Below, one piece after another: positions 1 through 9,118 of a stretch of 64,000 nt of DNA (the stretch's first letter is position 1; each line of letters opens with the position of its first letter). A program made the position numbers and the translations under genes. The stretch lies in the IMG/VR virus record IMGVR_UViG_3300034280_001042, positions 27,972-91,971 of that record. The stretch is one strand, 5' to 3'. The notes beneath the pieces are model-generated. The model was not told the origin of the DNA, did no database searches, and saw nothing but the letters and a program-made list of their open reading frames with translations. This DNA is from a virus.

Positions 1-447
1 GTCCAGAAAGATCGTGAATTTTATGAGGAATTGGTTGATTTCATCAAGAATTCTTCGCACGATATGATGTGCTTGGAATATGAAGGAAATCCCGAGCAAC
101 ACAAGGTTCTGGAGAGTAGAAACAACTTCAATGTATTTAACACCACCAACCACGATCTGGTGAAGTCCGATCCTAAGATATGGCATTTTGATGACGCCGC
201 GTTCGTTGCAAATGTCAAATTCTTAGACACGATCTATAGCAAGGAATTCTTCGCAGCAGACGACCGAAAGCCGTGGGTACAAGACGGAGGACACGCAGAG
301 TGCATACTGAGAAGCCAGATGCAACAAAAGGTCATACCTAGATATGTGCTTGACAAAAAGAGTTTAGTCAGGTGCAACCTAGTTGGTCCCTCAAGCAATA
401 AGACGACCGAAAAGTGGTTAATAAAGAGATTTAAGGAGGAGGATTGA
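1..447 (+). CDS. Unknown protein, 5' end cut by the window
   Basis: The frame is open from base 1, so the gene begins upstream; an internal TTG at 31 is not a convincing start. The visible 148 residues carry no motif I can name. A phrase near the middle, WHFDDAAFVANVKFLD, looks like part of an enzyme fold, and the genes after it are glycosyltransferase-like, so a role in the same sugar cluster is possible but unproven. Base use is odd: G+C over 61-420 is about 45 percent by hand count, against about one third in the following genes. That suggests a different recent origin. The stop at 445-447 lies just before the next start. Confidence 0.6.
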   Translation, partial: VQKDREFYEELVDFIKNSSHDMMCLEYEGNPEQHKVLESRNNFNVFNTTNHDLVKSDPKIWHFDDAAFVANVKFLDTIYSKEFFAADDRKPWVQDGGHAECILRSQMQQKVIPRYVLDKKSLVRCNLVGPSSNKTTEKWLIKRFKEED

Positions 448-448
448 A

Positions 449-1030
449 ATGATAAAAAACGAAACCAATTGGTTCAATTATGCTAATTTTTACGAGTTTA
501 TAGCAGAGCAAAATTTTAAAACTTTTGTTGAAGTTGGCGTATTTTTTGGCTTGTCAATTAGTTTTTTAGCCCAAAAAGTCAAAAGCAAAGATGGCGTAAA
601 AATATACGGAGTTGATTTATTTGAAACTTGGGCGGGAAAAGAACAAATTGAATATTTGTATGACATAAAAGGCTTGTCTGACAAAGATAGATTGGAAAAA
701 CTTGGTGAATACAAGTATAATTTCGTTGTCAATAGATTAAATGAAGTTGGATGTAATCATTTTGTTGAACTTATAAAAAGCGATAGTTCTGCTGCCGCCT
801 CGTTGTTTGAAAATGAATCATTAGATTTTGTTTTTATAGACGGAAACCACTGGTACGATTATGTAAAAAAAGATATAGAAGCATGGTTGCCCAAAATTAA
901 AAAAGGTGGTATTATTTCTGGACATGACTATCAAGCGGCGGGAGTTTCAACTGCGGTAGGAGAGACCTTTGGCGATTCGGCTAAAGTTTTTAAAGAATCT
1001 CGATCCTGCTGGTATGTGGATATCAAATAA
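449..1030 (+). CDS. Class I SAM-dependent methyltransferase
   Basis: This 193-residue protein has the layout of small Methyltransf_24-type enzymes. It shows a glycine motif I (FVEVGVFFGLSISF, about residues 26-39), an acidic end of the next strand (YGVDLFETW), and the late FVFIDGNHWYDYVKKDIEAW segment followed by KKGGIISGHDY. These enzymes move a methyl group from S-adenosylmethionine; in glycan clusters the acceptor is often a sugar. The start is set by a strong ribosome binding site AAGGAGG at 433-439, nine bases before the ATG. The substrate cannot be read from sequence. Confidence 0.85.
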   Translation: MIKNETNWFNYANFYEFIAEQNFKTFVEVGVFFGLSISFLAQKVKSKDGVKIYGVDLFETWAGKEQIEYLYDIKGLSDKDRLEKLGEYKYNFVVNRLNEVGCNHFVELIKSDSSAAASLFENESLDFVFIDGNHWYDYVKKDIEAWLPKIKKGGIISGHDYQAAGVSTAVGETFGDSAKVFKESRSCWYVDIK

Positions 1031-1791
1031 TGAATATGCAAGTTATCATGTCCGACAATAGAGATGTTGAGTTTGATTTGGAAAAATGCGAATACAACAC
1101 ATTATCTGCAATAATAAATTACGAGTATTCTTGTCTGCACAAATATGACTTCAAGTACTTTAGGCCTTTGATAAAAGGCAAAGTTGAGTTGGCTAATTGT
1201 CTATCTCCAACTAAAAAACCCAGACATGCGGCATGGTCTAAAATTCTTTCTTGCATTAAGGCCATAGAAGAAGGTTACAAATACGATTTTGTTGTATATC
1301 TGGACTCGGATTGTGTTTTCAGTCATCACGAAACTTCTTTAACTGATTACATTGACCGAAGCAAGAATGTATTGAATAAAAATTTGAACATGAAGTTTGA
1401 TGTGTTTTTCATGAACAACCAACCATGGCATCGCTTCTTGCCATGCTCCGGTTTTTTTCTGTTTAGGCCCAATTCCAAAGCTCTTGATTTTTTCAAAACT
1501 TGGTATCAACAAAATCAAGACGACAAGTATAATCTTAATCATCCATGGGAACAGCACTGCCTACAGAGTTACTTAATCAAAAGTTCTAAATTTGAAGTAA
1601 TAAACGACTGGATGTTTAATGATCGGAAACAAAATCAATACTTGAGACACATAGGTCGTGGAAATCCGTTAAGAAAAACCTTTTTTAATCAAATTATTAA
1701 TACATACAATCAGGAAAAAATAGAGTCTAGTCTTGAAGCGCTTAAAGAGCTTGTTGTAGCTTACGATACTACTACTATTAAGTACGATTAA
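1030..1791 (+). CDS. Putative glycosyltransferase with DxD motif
   Basis: The ATG shares a base with the stop of the methyltransferase (TAATG), so translation is probably coupled. The 253-residue protein has FVVYLDSDCVFSHHE (about residues 88-102), a hydrophobic strand ending in a DxD metal and nucleotide-sugar site. Further on, CSGFFLFRPNSKALDFFKTW and HPWEQHCLQSYL resemble acceptor-side and histidine motifs of GT-A enzymes of the galactosyl/mannosyltransferase (GT34-like) kind. No signal peptide or membrane segment is visible, so it probably acts in the cytoplasm. Family placement rests on motif reading only. Confidence 0.65.
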   Translation: MNMQVIMSDNRDVEFDLEKCEYNTLSAIINYEYSCLHKYDFKYFRPLIKGKVELANCLSPTKKPRHAAWSKILSCIKAIEEGYKYDFVVYLDSDCVFSHHETSLTDYIDRSKNVLNKNLNMKFDVFFMNNQPWHRFLPCSGFFLFRPNSKALDFFKTWYQQNQDDKYNLNHPWEQHCLQSYLIKSSKFEVINDWMFNDRKQNQYLRHIGRGNPLRKTFFNQIINTYNQEKIESSLEALKELVVAYDTTTIKYD

Positions 1792-1804
1792 TTAGGAACA
1801 AAAA

Positions 1805-3136
1805 ATGATTTCTAAAGACGACTACGTCTGCCCAAGCTGTCATAATGATGATAAGCAAAGAATAATCTTCTTAGGTTCAGATTTTTCTTATCAATGCAAA
1901 CATTGTTTGGCTATTCATGTGTTTGTAGAAAATCTATATTCAAAATTTCAAGATAATTTTAAACATCATGGTTGCGGCTCTTATAGGTGGAAAATTAATC
2001 GATATATAGGAACATATTCTCAACAAAATCAGTGGATTGATAATATTAATACTACGGCTAAGGATACTCATGAAATTAATCAATACGCTAACGCTAGGAA
2101 AGGTTTTGAAAAAATTATTTTAGGCATAGGTTCTGATTATAATAAAATAAATATTACTAAAGAAAAAATATCTAATAAAAATATTGATGCTAATACTTCT
2201 ATTTTTATTGCTAATGCCATCAACACTAAACACTTTCAGGATTCTTTCAGGGCGATTGTGAGAATGAAAGAAAGATTACTAGAAGAAAAAGAATCATATA
2301 AAATATTAATTATGCAACCTAATATGCATATTTGTAAGAACCCAGTATCAAAACTAGAGGGCATTGATGAAATATGGGTTGTTAATGATTGGAATGATAA
2401 AATGGATTGGTATTATATGTTGGGGGAAAACGATAATAATTTGAATGATATAAAAAACCTATCCTATAGTCTAACTCAAGCACTAGACAGTTATAGAGAT
2501 AATGAAACAGAGGCTGTCTCAAAAAGACCAGGACCGATGAAACAAGGAACCAAACCAATTAAAGACTTATTATACGTCCCAAAAAGAGAGCTAAGAGATA
2601 ACAAGAATAGATTAATTGATGGCAAGTATTTAGCAATTTTAATTAGAAATGATTATCCGAGCAGAGCTGGACTAGAAACAACATCTCAAATACAAGAAAT
2701 ATGTGAAGCTATTAAGAATCAAGGTTTTAAACCAGTCATCATAGCTTGTGATAATAGAGAAGAAGATATTTGTAAATTATTAACATTAGATGATCCTATA
2801 ATAATAGCAAAAAACTTAGAAGAACAAGTAATTTTTTATAATGAACATTGCTACGGTCTTATAGGAACGAACTGTTCAGGATGTAATTTACCAGTATTAT
2901 ATAGTATACCAATGTTTATTTTAGCTAAAACAAGATTTTTCCCAGACGACTTTTATTGTATGGGGCGCATATTATCCCCTCATGACTGCAATAAACTATT
3001 TAATGGCGACCTTACCAAACCAGATAATGTAAAAGAGATAAGAACAATCACGGACCAGCATACCAGTATTAAGAACCACTTAGTAGAATTTGAGGAGTGG
3101 TTGTATTCTTTAGGTAAACAAATTATTAACACATAA
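1805..3136 (+). CDS. Zinc-ribbon protein with possible GT-B-like C-terminus
   Basis: The 443-residue protein opens with a probable zinc ribbon (CPSC near residue 9 and CKHC near residue 31). A low-complexity Asn/Ile-rich middle follows. The C-terminal half has alternating strands and helices (YLAILIRNDYPSRAGLETT, then GFKPVIIACDNREED, then GLIGTNCSGCNLPVLYSIP) that read like the nucleotide-binding half of a GT-B glycosyltransferase. The last segment resembles the part where such enzymes decide whether a party in a queue is 'known' and then bind the donor. An AGGAA ribosome site precedes the ATG. Neighbours support sugar chemistry; function remains inferred. Confidence 0.5.
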   Translation: MISKDDYVCPSCHNDDKQRIIFLGSDFSYQCKHCLAIHVFVENLYSKFQDNFKHHGCGSYRWKINRYIGTYSQQNQWIDNINTTAKDTHEINQYANARKGFEKIILGIGSDYNKINITKEKISNKNIDANTSIFIANAINTKHFQDSFRAIVRMKERLLEEKESYKILIMQPNMHICKNPVSKLEGIDEIWVVNDWNDKMDWYYMLGENDNNLNDIKNLSYSLTQALDSYRDNETEAVSKRPGPMKQGTKPIKDLLYVPKRELRDNKNRLIDGKYLAILIRNDYPSRAGLETTSQIQEICEAIKNQGFKPVIIACDNREEDICKLLTLDDPIIIAKNLEEQVIFYNEHCYGLIGTNCSGCNLPVLYSIPMFILAKTRFFPDDFYCMGRILSPHDCNKLFNGDLTKPDNVKEIRTITDQHTSIKNHLVEFEEWLYSLGKQIINT

Positions 3137-3900
3137 TGAACAAAAAATTAGCATTCATATATACTTATGGTAGGATAGGATCTACAAGTTTATTTCGTAG
3201 CATATCTAATAAAACAGATGCTCATCATTTTCATAATTTCAAACCATATTTTGACAACCATCTGAATACAACAAATAATTATACTAATATAGAACAACTA
3301 TTATCTTCTCAGGAATCTATCTATATAGTCACGGGGGTACGCGACCCTATAGCCAGAACAATATCTGCTCTTTTTACATGGATCACCAAAGAAGGCAGAC
3401 TCAATAATTTAACTCAGTATTCTGGAGGAGGTAAGTACTTTTTAGGCCATAATAAAGAAGAAATCAAAAAGCTTGATATTAATTTGATAATACAGAAACT
3501 TTTAAACTGTTTGTCTAACGATAATATGTTTGATCAAAAAGACTGTTGGTTCAATAATAATATTCGTAATTTTTTTGATATAGATATATATAATTATTCA
3601 TTCAATACCAACCAAGGATATATTCTGATTAATCAAGATAAATATAAAACTCTAGTATATAGGCAGGAAAACTTAAGAGATAATCATGAAATGGTTAATT
3701 CTTGGTTGAACACAAGCGATATTTTGCTGGTGTCAGAAAATGAATCCAAAACCAAGTGGTACTATGACTTATACAAACAGCTATTAGAAAATATAAAATT
3801 TTCTCAAGAAATCTTGGATAAAGTATATGATAATAAAAAAATTCGTCATTTTTATAGCGATACAGAAATATCTAACTTTTATAAGTATTATCTTTCATGA
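3136..3900 (+). CDS. Sulfotransferase-like protein
   Basis: The 254-residue protein starts with FIYTYGRIGSTSLFRSI (residues 7-23), which fits the 5'-phosphosulfate loop of PAPS-dependent sulfotransferases. A later strand followed by GVRDPIARTISALF (about residues 67-80) fits the 3'-phosphate binding motif with its Arg and Ser. The acceptor would be a sugar or small molecule. The start overlaps the previous stop region (TAATG). Related folds occur in capsule-synthesis proteins of unclear activity, so sulfate transfer is inferred from the motif pair and not proven. Confidence 0.6.
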   Translation: MNKKLAFIYTYGRIGSTSLFRSISNKTDAHHFHNFKPYFDNHLNTTNNYTNIEQLLSSQESIYIVTGVRDPIARTISALFTWITKEGRLNNLTQYSGGGKYFLGHNKEEIKKLDINLIIQKLLNCLSNDNMFDQKDCWFNNNIRNFFDIDIYNYSFNTNQGYILINQDKYKTLVYRQENLRDNHEMVNSWLNTSDILLVSENESKTKWYYDLYKQLLENIKFSQEILDKVYDNKKIRHFYSDTEISNFYKYYLS

Positions 3901-4595
3901 AAGAACCTAAAGAACCCACTAACGAATGGCGGCTGTCTTCTGATTATGATGAAGCAATTCATCTTAACGGTGGATATACTCTAGCTCTTGGATATTGCTA
4001 TCTTAATAGACTAGAATATCTTTTTAAACAGAATAATAGAAGGCTATTCCAGTTCAGAACCAAGTGGGGCTGGTGTGGTGTGAATTTTTTATTCTCTGCT
4101 ATGCGGCCCGATAATATACTGATTATTAACTCTTGGGCTAATTCTGCTATGGTTGCTAAGTCTCATACTACGCTATTTTATGTTTGGTCAGCTATTTTAA
4201 GAAACATATTAGAGGTCAGAGGACCAGATAATAAGCCGATACCAACTATGATCATTGATATGCCAGCAGCTATCCATAGACATCTAAACTTAGAGGACAG
4301 CACAATAGATAAAACCAAATTCCTACAAAATAGAGAAAAATATAAAGCTAAAATTATTGATCCAATTATATCTGATAATCCTAGTCATATTAGATATATT
4401 GATCTTCTCGACTATTTTTCGGCAGAGTGGGAGATGATAATAGAAAATCAAAAAAATGAGCATAATAGATCTCCTTGGCATATATCTGATCAGGTATTAG
4501 ACACCATCTTTAGTCACTTTTTACAATTTACCAATAATGCCGAACACTATTCTCACATGAATCTGATCAAAGACTTAAAACAACTAAAATTATGA
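3897..4595 (+). CDS. Conserved-looking protein of unknown function in glycan island
   Basis: I do not recognise this 232-residue protein. It is rich in Trp, Tyr and His. A central part alternates strands and helices (NILIINSWANSAMV, then PTMIIDMPAAIHRHL), which could be a Rossmann-like or SGNH-like core, but no catalytic motif is clear. Four-base ATGA overlaps on both sides tie it to the sulfotransferase-like and GT-D-like genes, so the three are probably made together and act on the same glycan. Confidence 0.55.
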   Translation: MKEPKEPTNEWRLSSDYDEAIHLNGGYTLALGYCYLNRLEYLFKQNNRRLFQFRTKWGWCGVNFLFSAMRPDNILIINSWANSAMVAKSHTTLFYVWSAILRNILEVRGPDNKPIPTMIIDMPAAIHRHLNLEDSTIDKTKFLQNREKYKAKIIDPIISDNPSHIRYIDLLDYFSAEWEMIIENQKNEHNRSPWHISDQVLDTIFSHFLQFTNNAEHYSHMNLIKDLKQLKL

Positions 4596-5446
4596 AAACC
4601 AAAATAGCAGATCAAAACTATAGCAAGCCTATACCCACAGCTGTAGATGGTAATAATCTATTAATAGATAAATTAAAATCTGATAAAATATTTTTCGCTG
4701 GTAGATCTGGTGGAACAGAGTGTGAGATCGTTCAAAAAATTTATAGATATAAAGAAAAAGTTCCACACCACGTTAGAGAGAGAGCATTTAAAGTAGCAGG
4801 AATATATCCTTTAACAGATGATAATTACCAAAAATTTGTAGATACATATATAAGAGGAATTAGAACTCTTGACGTTGTTGGAGTTTGGGGTGTTATTGGT
4901 TACGATTGGTTAGTAGATACCTTTTGTCCAGAAGCAGATTATATTAGATTAACTAGTCTAGAGCCTTATTATTTCCCAGATAATCCATGGAGTGCTTTTT
5001 TACAGGACAAGAAAATTCTAGTTATTCATCCATTTGTTAATAGCATACAAAATAATTTTCTTAAAAGAGAACATCTTTTTAGAGAGACAAAAATTTTACC
5101 AAATTTCTATCTTACAACCTTAAAAGCCGACCAAAATTATGGTAAACAAGCTGATTGGTTTGAGAGCTTAGATAAAATGAAGAATGAAATACTAAATATA
5201 GATTTTGATATAGCGATTATTGGGTGTGGCGCTTTTGGGTTGCCTTTAGGATCTTTTATTAAGGAAGTAGTTAAAAAAACAGCGATTCATTTAGGAGGTC
5301 CAGTTCAGATATTATTTGGTGTTATGGGCAGGAGATGGGAAACCAACAGCGGTATTATGAGGTTCCACAACGAATACTGGACACGACCTTTGCCCGAAGA
5401 AACTCCGGAATCTTATATGTCTGTAGAAAAAGGATGTTACTGGTAA
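4592..5446 (+). CDS. GT-D-type glycosyltransferase-like protein
   Basis: The 284-residue protein resembles the GT-D fold (DUF1792-like) enzymes of bacterial surface-sugar clusters. The signs are an N-terminal FFAGRSGGTECEIV, a segment KILVIHPFVNSIQNNF (about residues 147-162), then FDIAIIGCGAFGLPLGSFIK (about residues 206-225), AIHLGGPVQILFGVMGRRW, and a C-terminal WTRPLPEETP. In that family the Gly/Ala-rich IIGCGAxGxPL strand and the LGG-Q-LFG element are typical. It starts within the previous stop (ATGA). Confidence 0.7.
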   Translation: MKTKIADQNYSKPIPTAVDGNNLLIDKLKSDKIFFAGRSGGTECEIVQKIYRYKEKVPHHVRERAFKVAGIYPLTDDNYQKFVDTYIRGIRTLDVVGVWGVIGYDWLVDTFCPEADYIRLTSLEPYYFPDNPWSAFLQDKKILVIHPFVNSIQNNFLKREHLFRETKILPNFYLTTLKADQNYGKQADWFESLDKMKNEILNIDFDIAIIGCGAFGLPLGSFIKEVVKKTAIHLGGPVQILFGVMGRRWETNSGIMRFHNEYWTRPLPEETPESYMSVEKGCYW

Positions 5447-6303
5447 TGTCTAGTATAGACTATTTTATAGTTTGTCATAGTCAAGAATCTATTATTGAAT
5501 TTTTGGATACAAAAAAATTTAATACGCTACCTAATTATCGTTTTCTATTTGTTGGTAACAGAGAAACTAATCAACTTAAACCACTATCTAACGTAATTGT
5601 CTGTAATAAATTACCAAAAAATATAGAAGAATGTGCCAATCTATGTAGCTTTACAGCATGGTACGCTATTTCTAAAAATAAACTATACAATTCTAATCAT
5701 TTATGTTTATTAGAATATGATATCGAGTATTCTCAAGAACTACATAATAAAAATACATTTGCTATTTCCAATGAAACCAAACCATCTATTTATGGATATT
5801 CTATAGCTCCTGTTAACCATCGTGTGTTCTATAGAAGCACACCAATACTAGAACTAGCAATTCATAAAACATATAATATTGATCTATTAAATTTTATAAA
5901 TAATTATGGATCTCAAGAAAAATACTGGCTCACCACCACAAACATGATGATGCATCAAAATACTCTGCGCTCATTTGTAGACTGGTATATGCCGATGATA
6001 GAACAATTTAAATATGAACCTATGAGCGCGTATGTTCATGAAAGAGCTATACATATATTTTTTTTACTTAAGAATATTCAGCTTAACTATATAAAAAATG
6101 CTATTAAACATCACCAAAAATGTTCACACAGCATAGAAGATGTTTATGGATATTTTTTGAAAAACAAACAAGAAAAATACCTGATCTCCTCGGATATGCC
6201 AGAATACGATCTATTGTACACAAACATACTATGCGAGCTTGACAAAAAGTACAACTCCAGTATGATAGACCATGTAAACTCAAAGGAAACAGGATCAAAA
6301 TGA
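5446..6303 (+). CDS. Putative glycosyltransferase-like protein
   Basis: I place the start at the ATG that overlaps the previous stop (TAATG at 5444-5448). The open frame runs further upstream, but that part lies inside the preceding gene. The 285-residue protein begins with a strand (SIDYFIVCHSQESIIEFL) and has NHLCLLEYDIEYSQEL, where the acidic EYDIE could stand in for a DxD donor site. A later WYMPMIEQFKYEPMSAYVHERA resembles the acceptor end of GT-A enzymes. It closes the first glycan island. Function is inferred mainly from context. Confidence 0.5.
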   Translation: MSSIDYFIVCHSQESIIEFLDTKKFNTLPNYRFLFVGNRETNQLKPLSNVIVCNKLPKNIEECANLCSFTAWYAISKNKLYNSNHLCLLEYDIEYSQELHNKNTFAISNETKPSIYGYSIAPVNHRVFYRSTPILELAIHKTYNIDLLNFINNYGSQEKYWLTTTNMMMHQNTLRSFVDWYMPMIEQFKYEPMSAYVHERAIHIFFLLKNIQLNYIKNAIKHHQKCSHSIEDVYGYFLKNKQEKYLISSDMPEYDLLYTNILCELDKKYNSSMIDHVNSKETGSK

Positions 6304-6767
6304 GACCATCTTGGACGGATTATTTTTTGGGATTGTCTAAAGTTGTTTCTCAACGAAGTCATGATATACATACTCAACATGGGTGCGTAATAACAGACAA
6401 TCATAATAGAATTTTGGGAGTAGGATACAATGGATTTGCCAGAGGGCTAGATGACTCATTATTACCTAAAACCAGACCAGAAAAATATCATTGGATGATC
6501 CATGCTGAACGTAATGCTTTATCAAATTGTGTTGTTCGTCCAGATAATGGAATCGCTTATGTCTCAGGCCAATGCTGTAATGACTGTATAATGGCCTTAT
6601 GGCAAGAAGGAATTACCAAAGTAATTATGTCAAATGATCATGGTACAAAGTTGTTTGATGCTGAAGCTTCAGAAAAATTTGACTTATTTGTTAAAATGAG
6701 TGGAATTTCTGTGGAAAAAATTTCTCCAGATCTTTCTTGGCTGAAACAGCTTTGTGGTGTATCTTGA
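6300..6767 (+). CDS. Deoxycytidylate (dCMP) deaminase
   Basis: The 155-residue protein has the zinc-dependent cytidine deaminase signature: HAERNAL (His ligand and catalytic Glu, about residues 72-78) and CCNDCIMALWQEGI (two Cys ligands, about residues 97-110). The N-terminus has WTDYFLGLSKVVSQRSHD and HGCVITDNHNRILGVGYNGF, typical of dCMP deaminases of the ComEB/T4 gp cd type. It turns dCMP into dUMP, the precursor of dTMP. The ATG overlaps the preceding stop. It sits just before the ribonucleotide reductase gene, in keeping with a nucleotide-supply role. Confidence 0.9.
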   Translation: MRPSWTDYFLGLSKVVSQRSHDIHTQHGCVITDNHNRILGVGYNGFARGLDDSLLPKTRPEKYHWMIHAERNALSNCVVRPDNGIAYVSGQCCNDCIMALWQEGITKVIMSNDHGTKLFDAEASEKFDLFVKMSGISVEKISPDLSWLKQLCGVS

Positions 6768-6902
6768 TTACAAGAACATGTTTTTACATATTATATATAC
6801 TGTATTTTTATCATTCTTTTACTGGTGACACAAATATGATCAATCATCATTTTGAAGTTGCCACTCTCACTGGACTACTAGTACTAATTAATAGGAGATA
6901 AT
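6768..6902 (+). promoter_or_regulatory. 135-base intergenic leader before the reductase gene
   Basis: This is the longest + strand gap in the window. It is very AT-rich, with a run at 6785-6808 (TACATATTATATATACTG) that offers several -10-like sequences, and TTGATT at 6764-6769 as a weak -35-like element. No choice has good spacing with certainty. A clear ribosome binding site AGGAG lies at 6893-6897 ahead of the ATG at 6903. A cobalamin riboswitch might be expected before a B12 enzyme, but the gap is too short for a full one and I see no B12-box. Confidence 0.4.
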
Positions 6903-9095
6903 ATGTCGGCTCTTCAAGAATTGCAGAATTATACATTTGTTAGCAAATATGCTCGTTGGTTAGAAAATCAAAATCGTCGTGAAACATGGAAAGAAGCAGT
7001 TGAACGTGTTAAAAATATGATGCATACAAAGTATGCTGATAAAGATATTGCCGACGAAATTAATTGGGCATATGATGCGATGTATAAGAAGAAGGTTCTT
7101 GGGAGTCAAAGAGCACTTCAATTTGGAGGAGATCCAATACTAAAGAGACATGCCAAAATATATAATTGTACTAGCTCTTATTGTGATAGATTAAGATTTT
7201 TCCAAGAGTGTTTTTGGCTATTGCTATGCGGTAGTGGAACAGGATTTAGCGTACAAAAGCATCATGTTGCAAAACTACCGTCTCTCGAACACAATGTGGA
7301 AGAAGGTATTTGTACAAAATATGTTATAGACGATTCTATAGAGGGTTGGTCAGATGCGCTCGGGGTTTTACTAAGTTCATATTTCAGTAAGCCAGTAGAA
7401 GAATTTAAACAATACAAAAATTGTCATATAGCATTTGATTATTCTAATATTCGCCCAAAGGGTTCTTCATTAGCTTCTGGAGTAGGCAAAGCTCCTGGAT
7501 ACGAACCACTAGCAAATGGTCTAGAAAAAATCAGAGCTTTATTAGATCGTTGTGTGGCTGGTGGTCAAAAGAAATTACGTCCAATCGATGCTTATGATAT
7601 TGTTATGCATAGTAGTGATGCTGTGCTGTCTGGTGGTGTTCGTAGAAGTGCTTCTTTAGCATTGTTTAGTCATGATGATGAAGAAATGGCCAAGGCTAAA
7701 ACAGGCAATTGGTATCTTGATAATCCACAGAGAGCACGAAGTAATAACTCGGCATTGCTACTAAAGCAAGAAACAACTTTTAATGAATTTAATACCCTTA
7801 TGCAATCTGTGAAGGAATTTGGTGAGCCTGGATTTATTTGGAGCGAATCAACAGAAATGATCTTCAATCCATGTGTAGAGATTGGTATGTGGCCTGTTGA
7901 TGAAGAAACACAAAAGAGCGGATGGCAGGGATGTAATCTGTCAACAATTAATTGTTCGAGTGTGATGGACGAAGAAGATTTTTATGAAAGATGTAGAGCA
8001 GCAGCAATAATAGGTACTCTACAGGCTGGCTTTACAACACTAGCATATCTAGGAGACATTAGTCAACGTATTTTTGAGAGAGAGGCTTTATTAGGAGTTT
8101 CTCTTACCGGAACCATGGAAAAACATGACCTAGTATTATCTGAAAAGGTATTGACAAAGGGAGCAAAAATTGCTGTTGAGACAAATAAGAAAATTGCTCA
8201 GAAAATCAATATTAACCAAGCAGCAAGAGTCACCTGTTTAAAGCCAGAAGGAACGTCTTCAAGTATGCTAGGAACATCGTCAGGTATACATCCTCATCAC
8301 GCTAAACGATACATACGCCATGTACAGGCCAATGTTTTAGAAGCCCCATACCAACACTTTAAGAAACTAAACCCACAGGCTTGTGAGAAATCTTCGTGGT
8401 CAGCAAACAATACTGATGAAGTTGTTAAGTTTCCAATTGAAGTTCCAGATGGTGCCAAGCTTAAGAATCAGTTACCAGCAGTAGAAATGTTGTCTATTGT
8501 AAAGGATACCCAGAAGAATTGGGTTCATTCTGGTAAAAATAGAGCATTATGCACACAGGAATATTTAAGTCATAACGTTAGCAACACAGTAACTGTTAAG
8601 CCTGATGAATGGGATGACGTTACCAAATATATTTATGATAATCGTAAGTATTTTGCTGGTATTAGTCTTATTCCTCAAAGTGGAGATAAAGACTATCCAC
8701 AAGCTCCATTTACAACAGTTTATACTAGTCGTGAAATTGTTAAAGAATATGGAGACGCAGCACTATGGTGCTCTGGATTGATTGAATTAGGACTAAATAG
8801 CTTTAATAATAACTTATGGGCAGCATGTGATTATATATCCATGAACCAATACAAAGACGGTGATTCAGAAGATAAACTATTATTTGCCACAAAAATGAAA
8901 AACTTTGCTGGTAAATATTTTAATGCAGATGTTAGACGGTTAACATACTGTATGAAAGATGTTTATAATTGGAAAATCTATTGCGATCTTTTCGAAAGCT
9001 TTAAGAAGGTTGATTATACGCAACTGGCTGAGACTGAAGACAATACCGTAGGAATAGAGGAAATTAGTTGCGCTGGCGGCGCCTGTCTAATTTAA
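6903..9095 (+). CDS. nrdJ: Adenosylcobalamin-dependent (class II) ribonucleoside-triphosphate reductase
   Basis: At 730 residues this matches the monomeric Lactobacillus leichmannii-type RTPR (about 740). Visible motifs are Cys89 in YNCTSSY and FWLLLCGSGTGFSVQ (about residues 104-118), PKGSSLASGVGKAPGYEPL, and SGGVRRSA. NPCVEI places the thiyl-radical Cys at 324 and its partner Glu at 326; a third Cys is at 344 in WQGCNLSTIN. RVTCLKPEGTSSSMLGTSSGIHP is also present. The C-terminal redox pair Cys723/Cys728 lies in CAGGAC. It reduces NTPs to dNTPs in the cytoplasm using coenzyme B12, so the host must supply cobalamin. No intein interrupts it. Confidence 0.95.
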   Translation: MSALQELQNYTFVSKYARWLENQNRRETWKEAVERVKNMMHTKYADKDIADEINWAYDAMYKKKVLGSQRALQFGGDPILKRHAKIYNCTSSYCDRLRFFQECFWLLLCGSGTGFSVQKHHVAKLPSLEHNVEEGICTKYVIDDSIEGWSDALGVLLSSYFSKPVEEFKQYKNCHIAFDYSNIRPKGSSLASGVGKAPGYEPLANGLEKIRALLDRCVAGGQKKLRPIDAYDIVMHSSDAVLSGGVRRSASLALFSHDDEEMAKAKTGNWYLDNPQRARSNNSALLLKQETTFNEFNTLMQSVKEFGEPGFIWSESTEMIFNPCVEIGMWPVDEETQKSGWQGCNLSTINCSSVMDEEDFYERCRAAAIIGTLQAGFTTLAYLGDISQRIFEREALLGVSLTGTMEKHDLVLSEKVLTKGAKIAVETNKKIAQKININQAARVTCLKPEGTSSSMLGTSSGIHPHHAKRYIRHVQANVLEAPYQHFKKLNPQACEKSSWSANNTDEVVKFPIEVPDGAKLKNQLPAVEMLSIVKDTQKNWVHSGKNRALCTQEYLSHNVSNTVTVKPDEWDDVTKYIYDNRKYFAGISLIPQSGDKDYPQAPFTTVYTSREIVKEYGDAALWCSGLIELGLNSFNNNLWAACDYISMNQYKDGDSEDKLLFATKMKNFAGKYFNADVRRLTYCMKDVYNWKIYCDLFESFKKVDYTQLAETEDNTVGIEEISCAGGACLI

Positions 9096-9118
9096 CTACT
9101 ATTCGTAAAGGGTAACAC

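Noticed and set aside
5335-5445. Upstream extension of the gene at 5446
   Set aside because: The frame is open to 5335 but lies wholly within the GT-D-like gene; the TAATG overlap at 5444-5448 is the expected start.
6903-9095. Assignment of the phage to cyanophages from its class II reductase and PhoH
   Set aside because: Both genes occur in many phage groups; no photosynthesis gene is present and the polymerase and helicase types differ from T4-like cyanophages.
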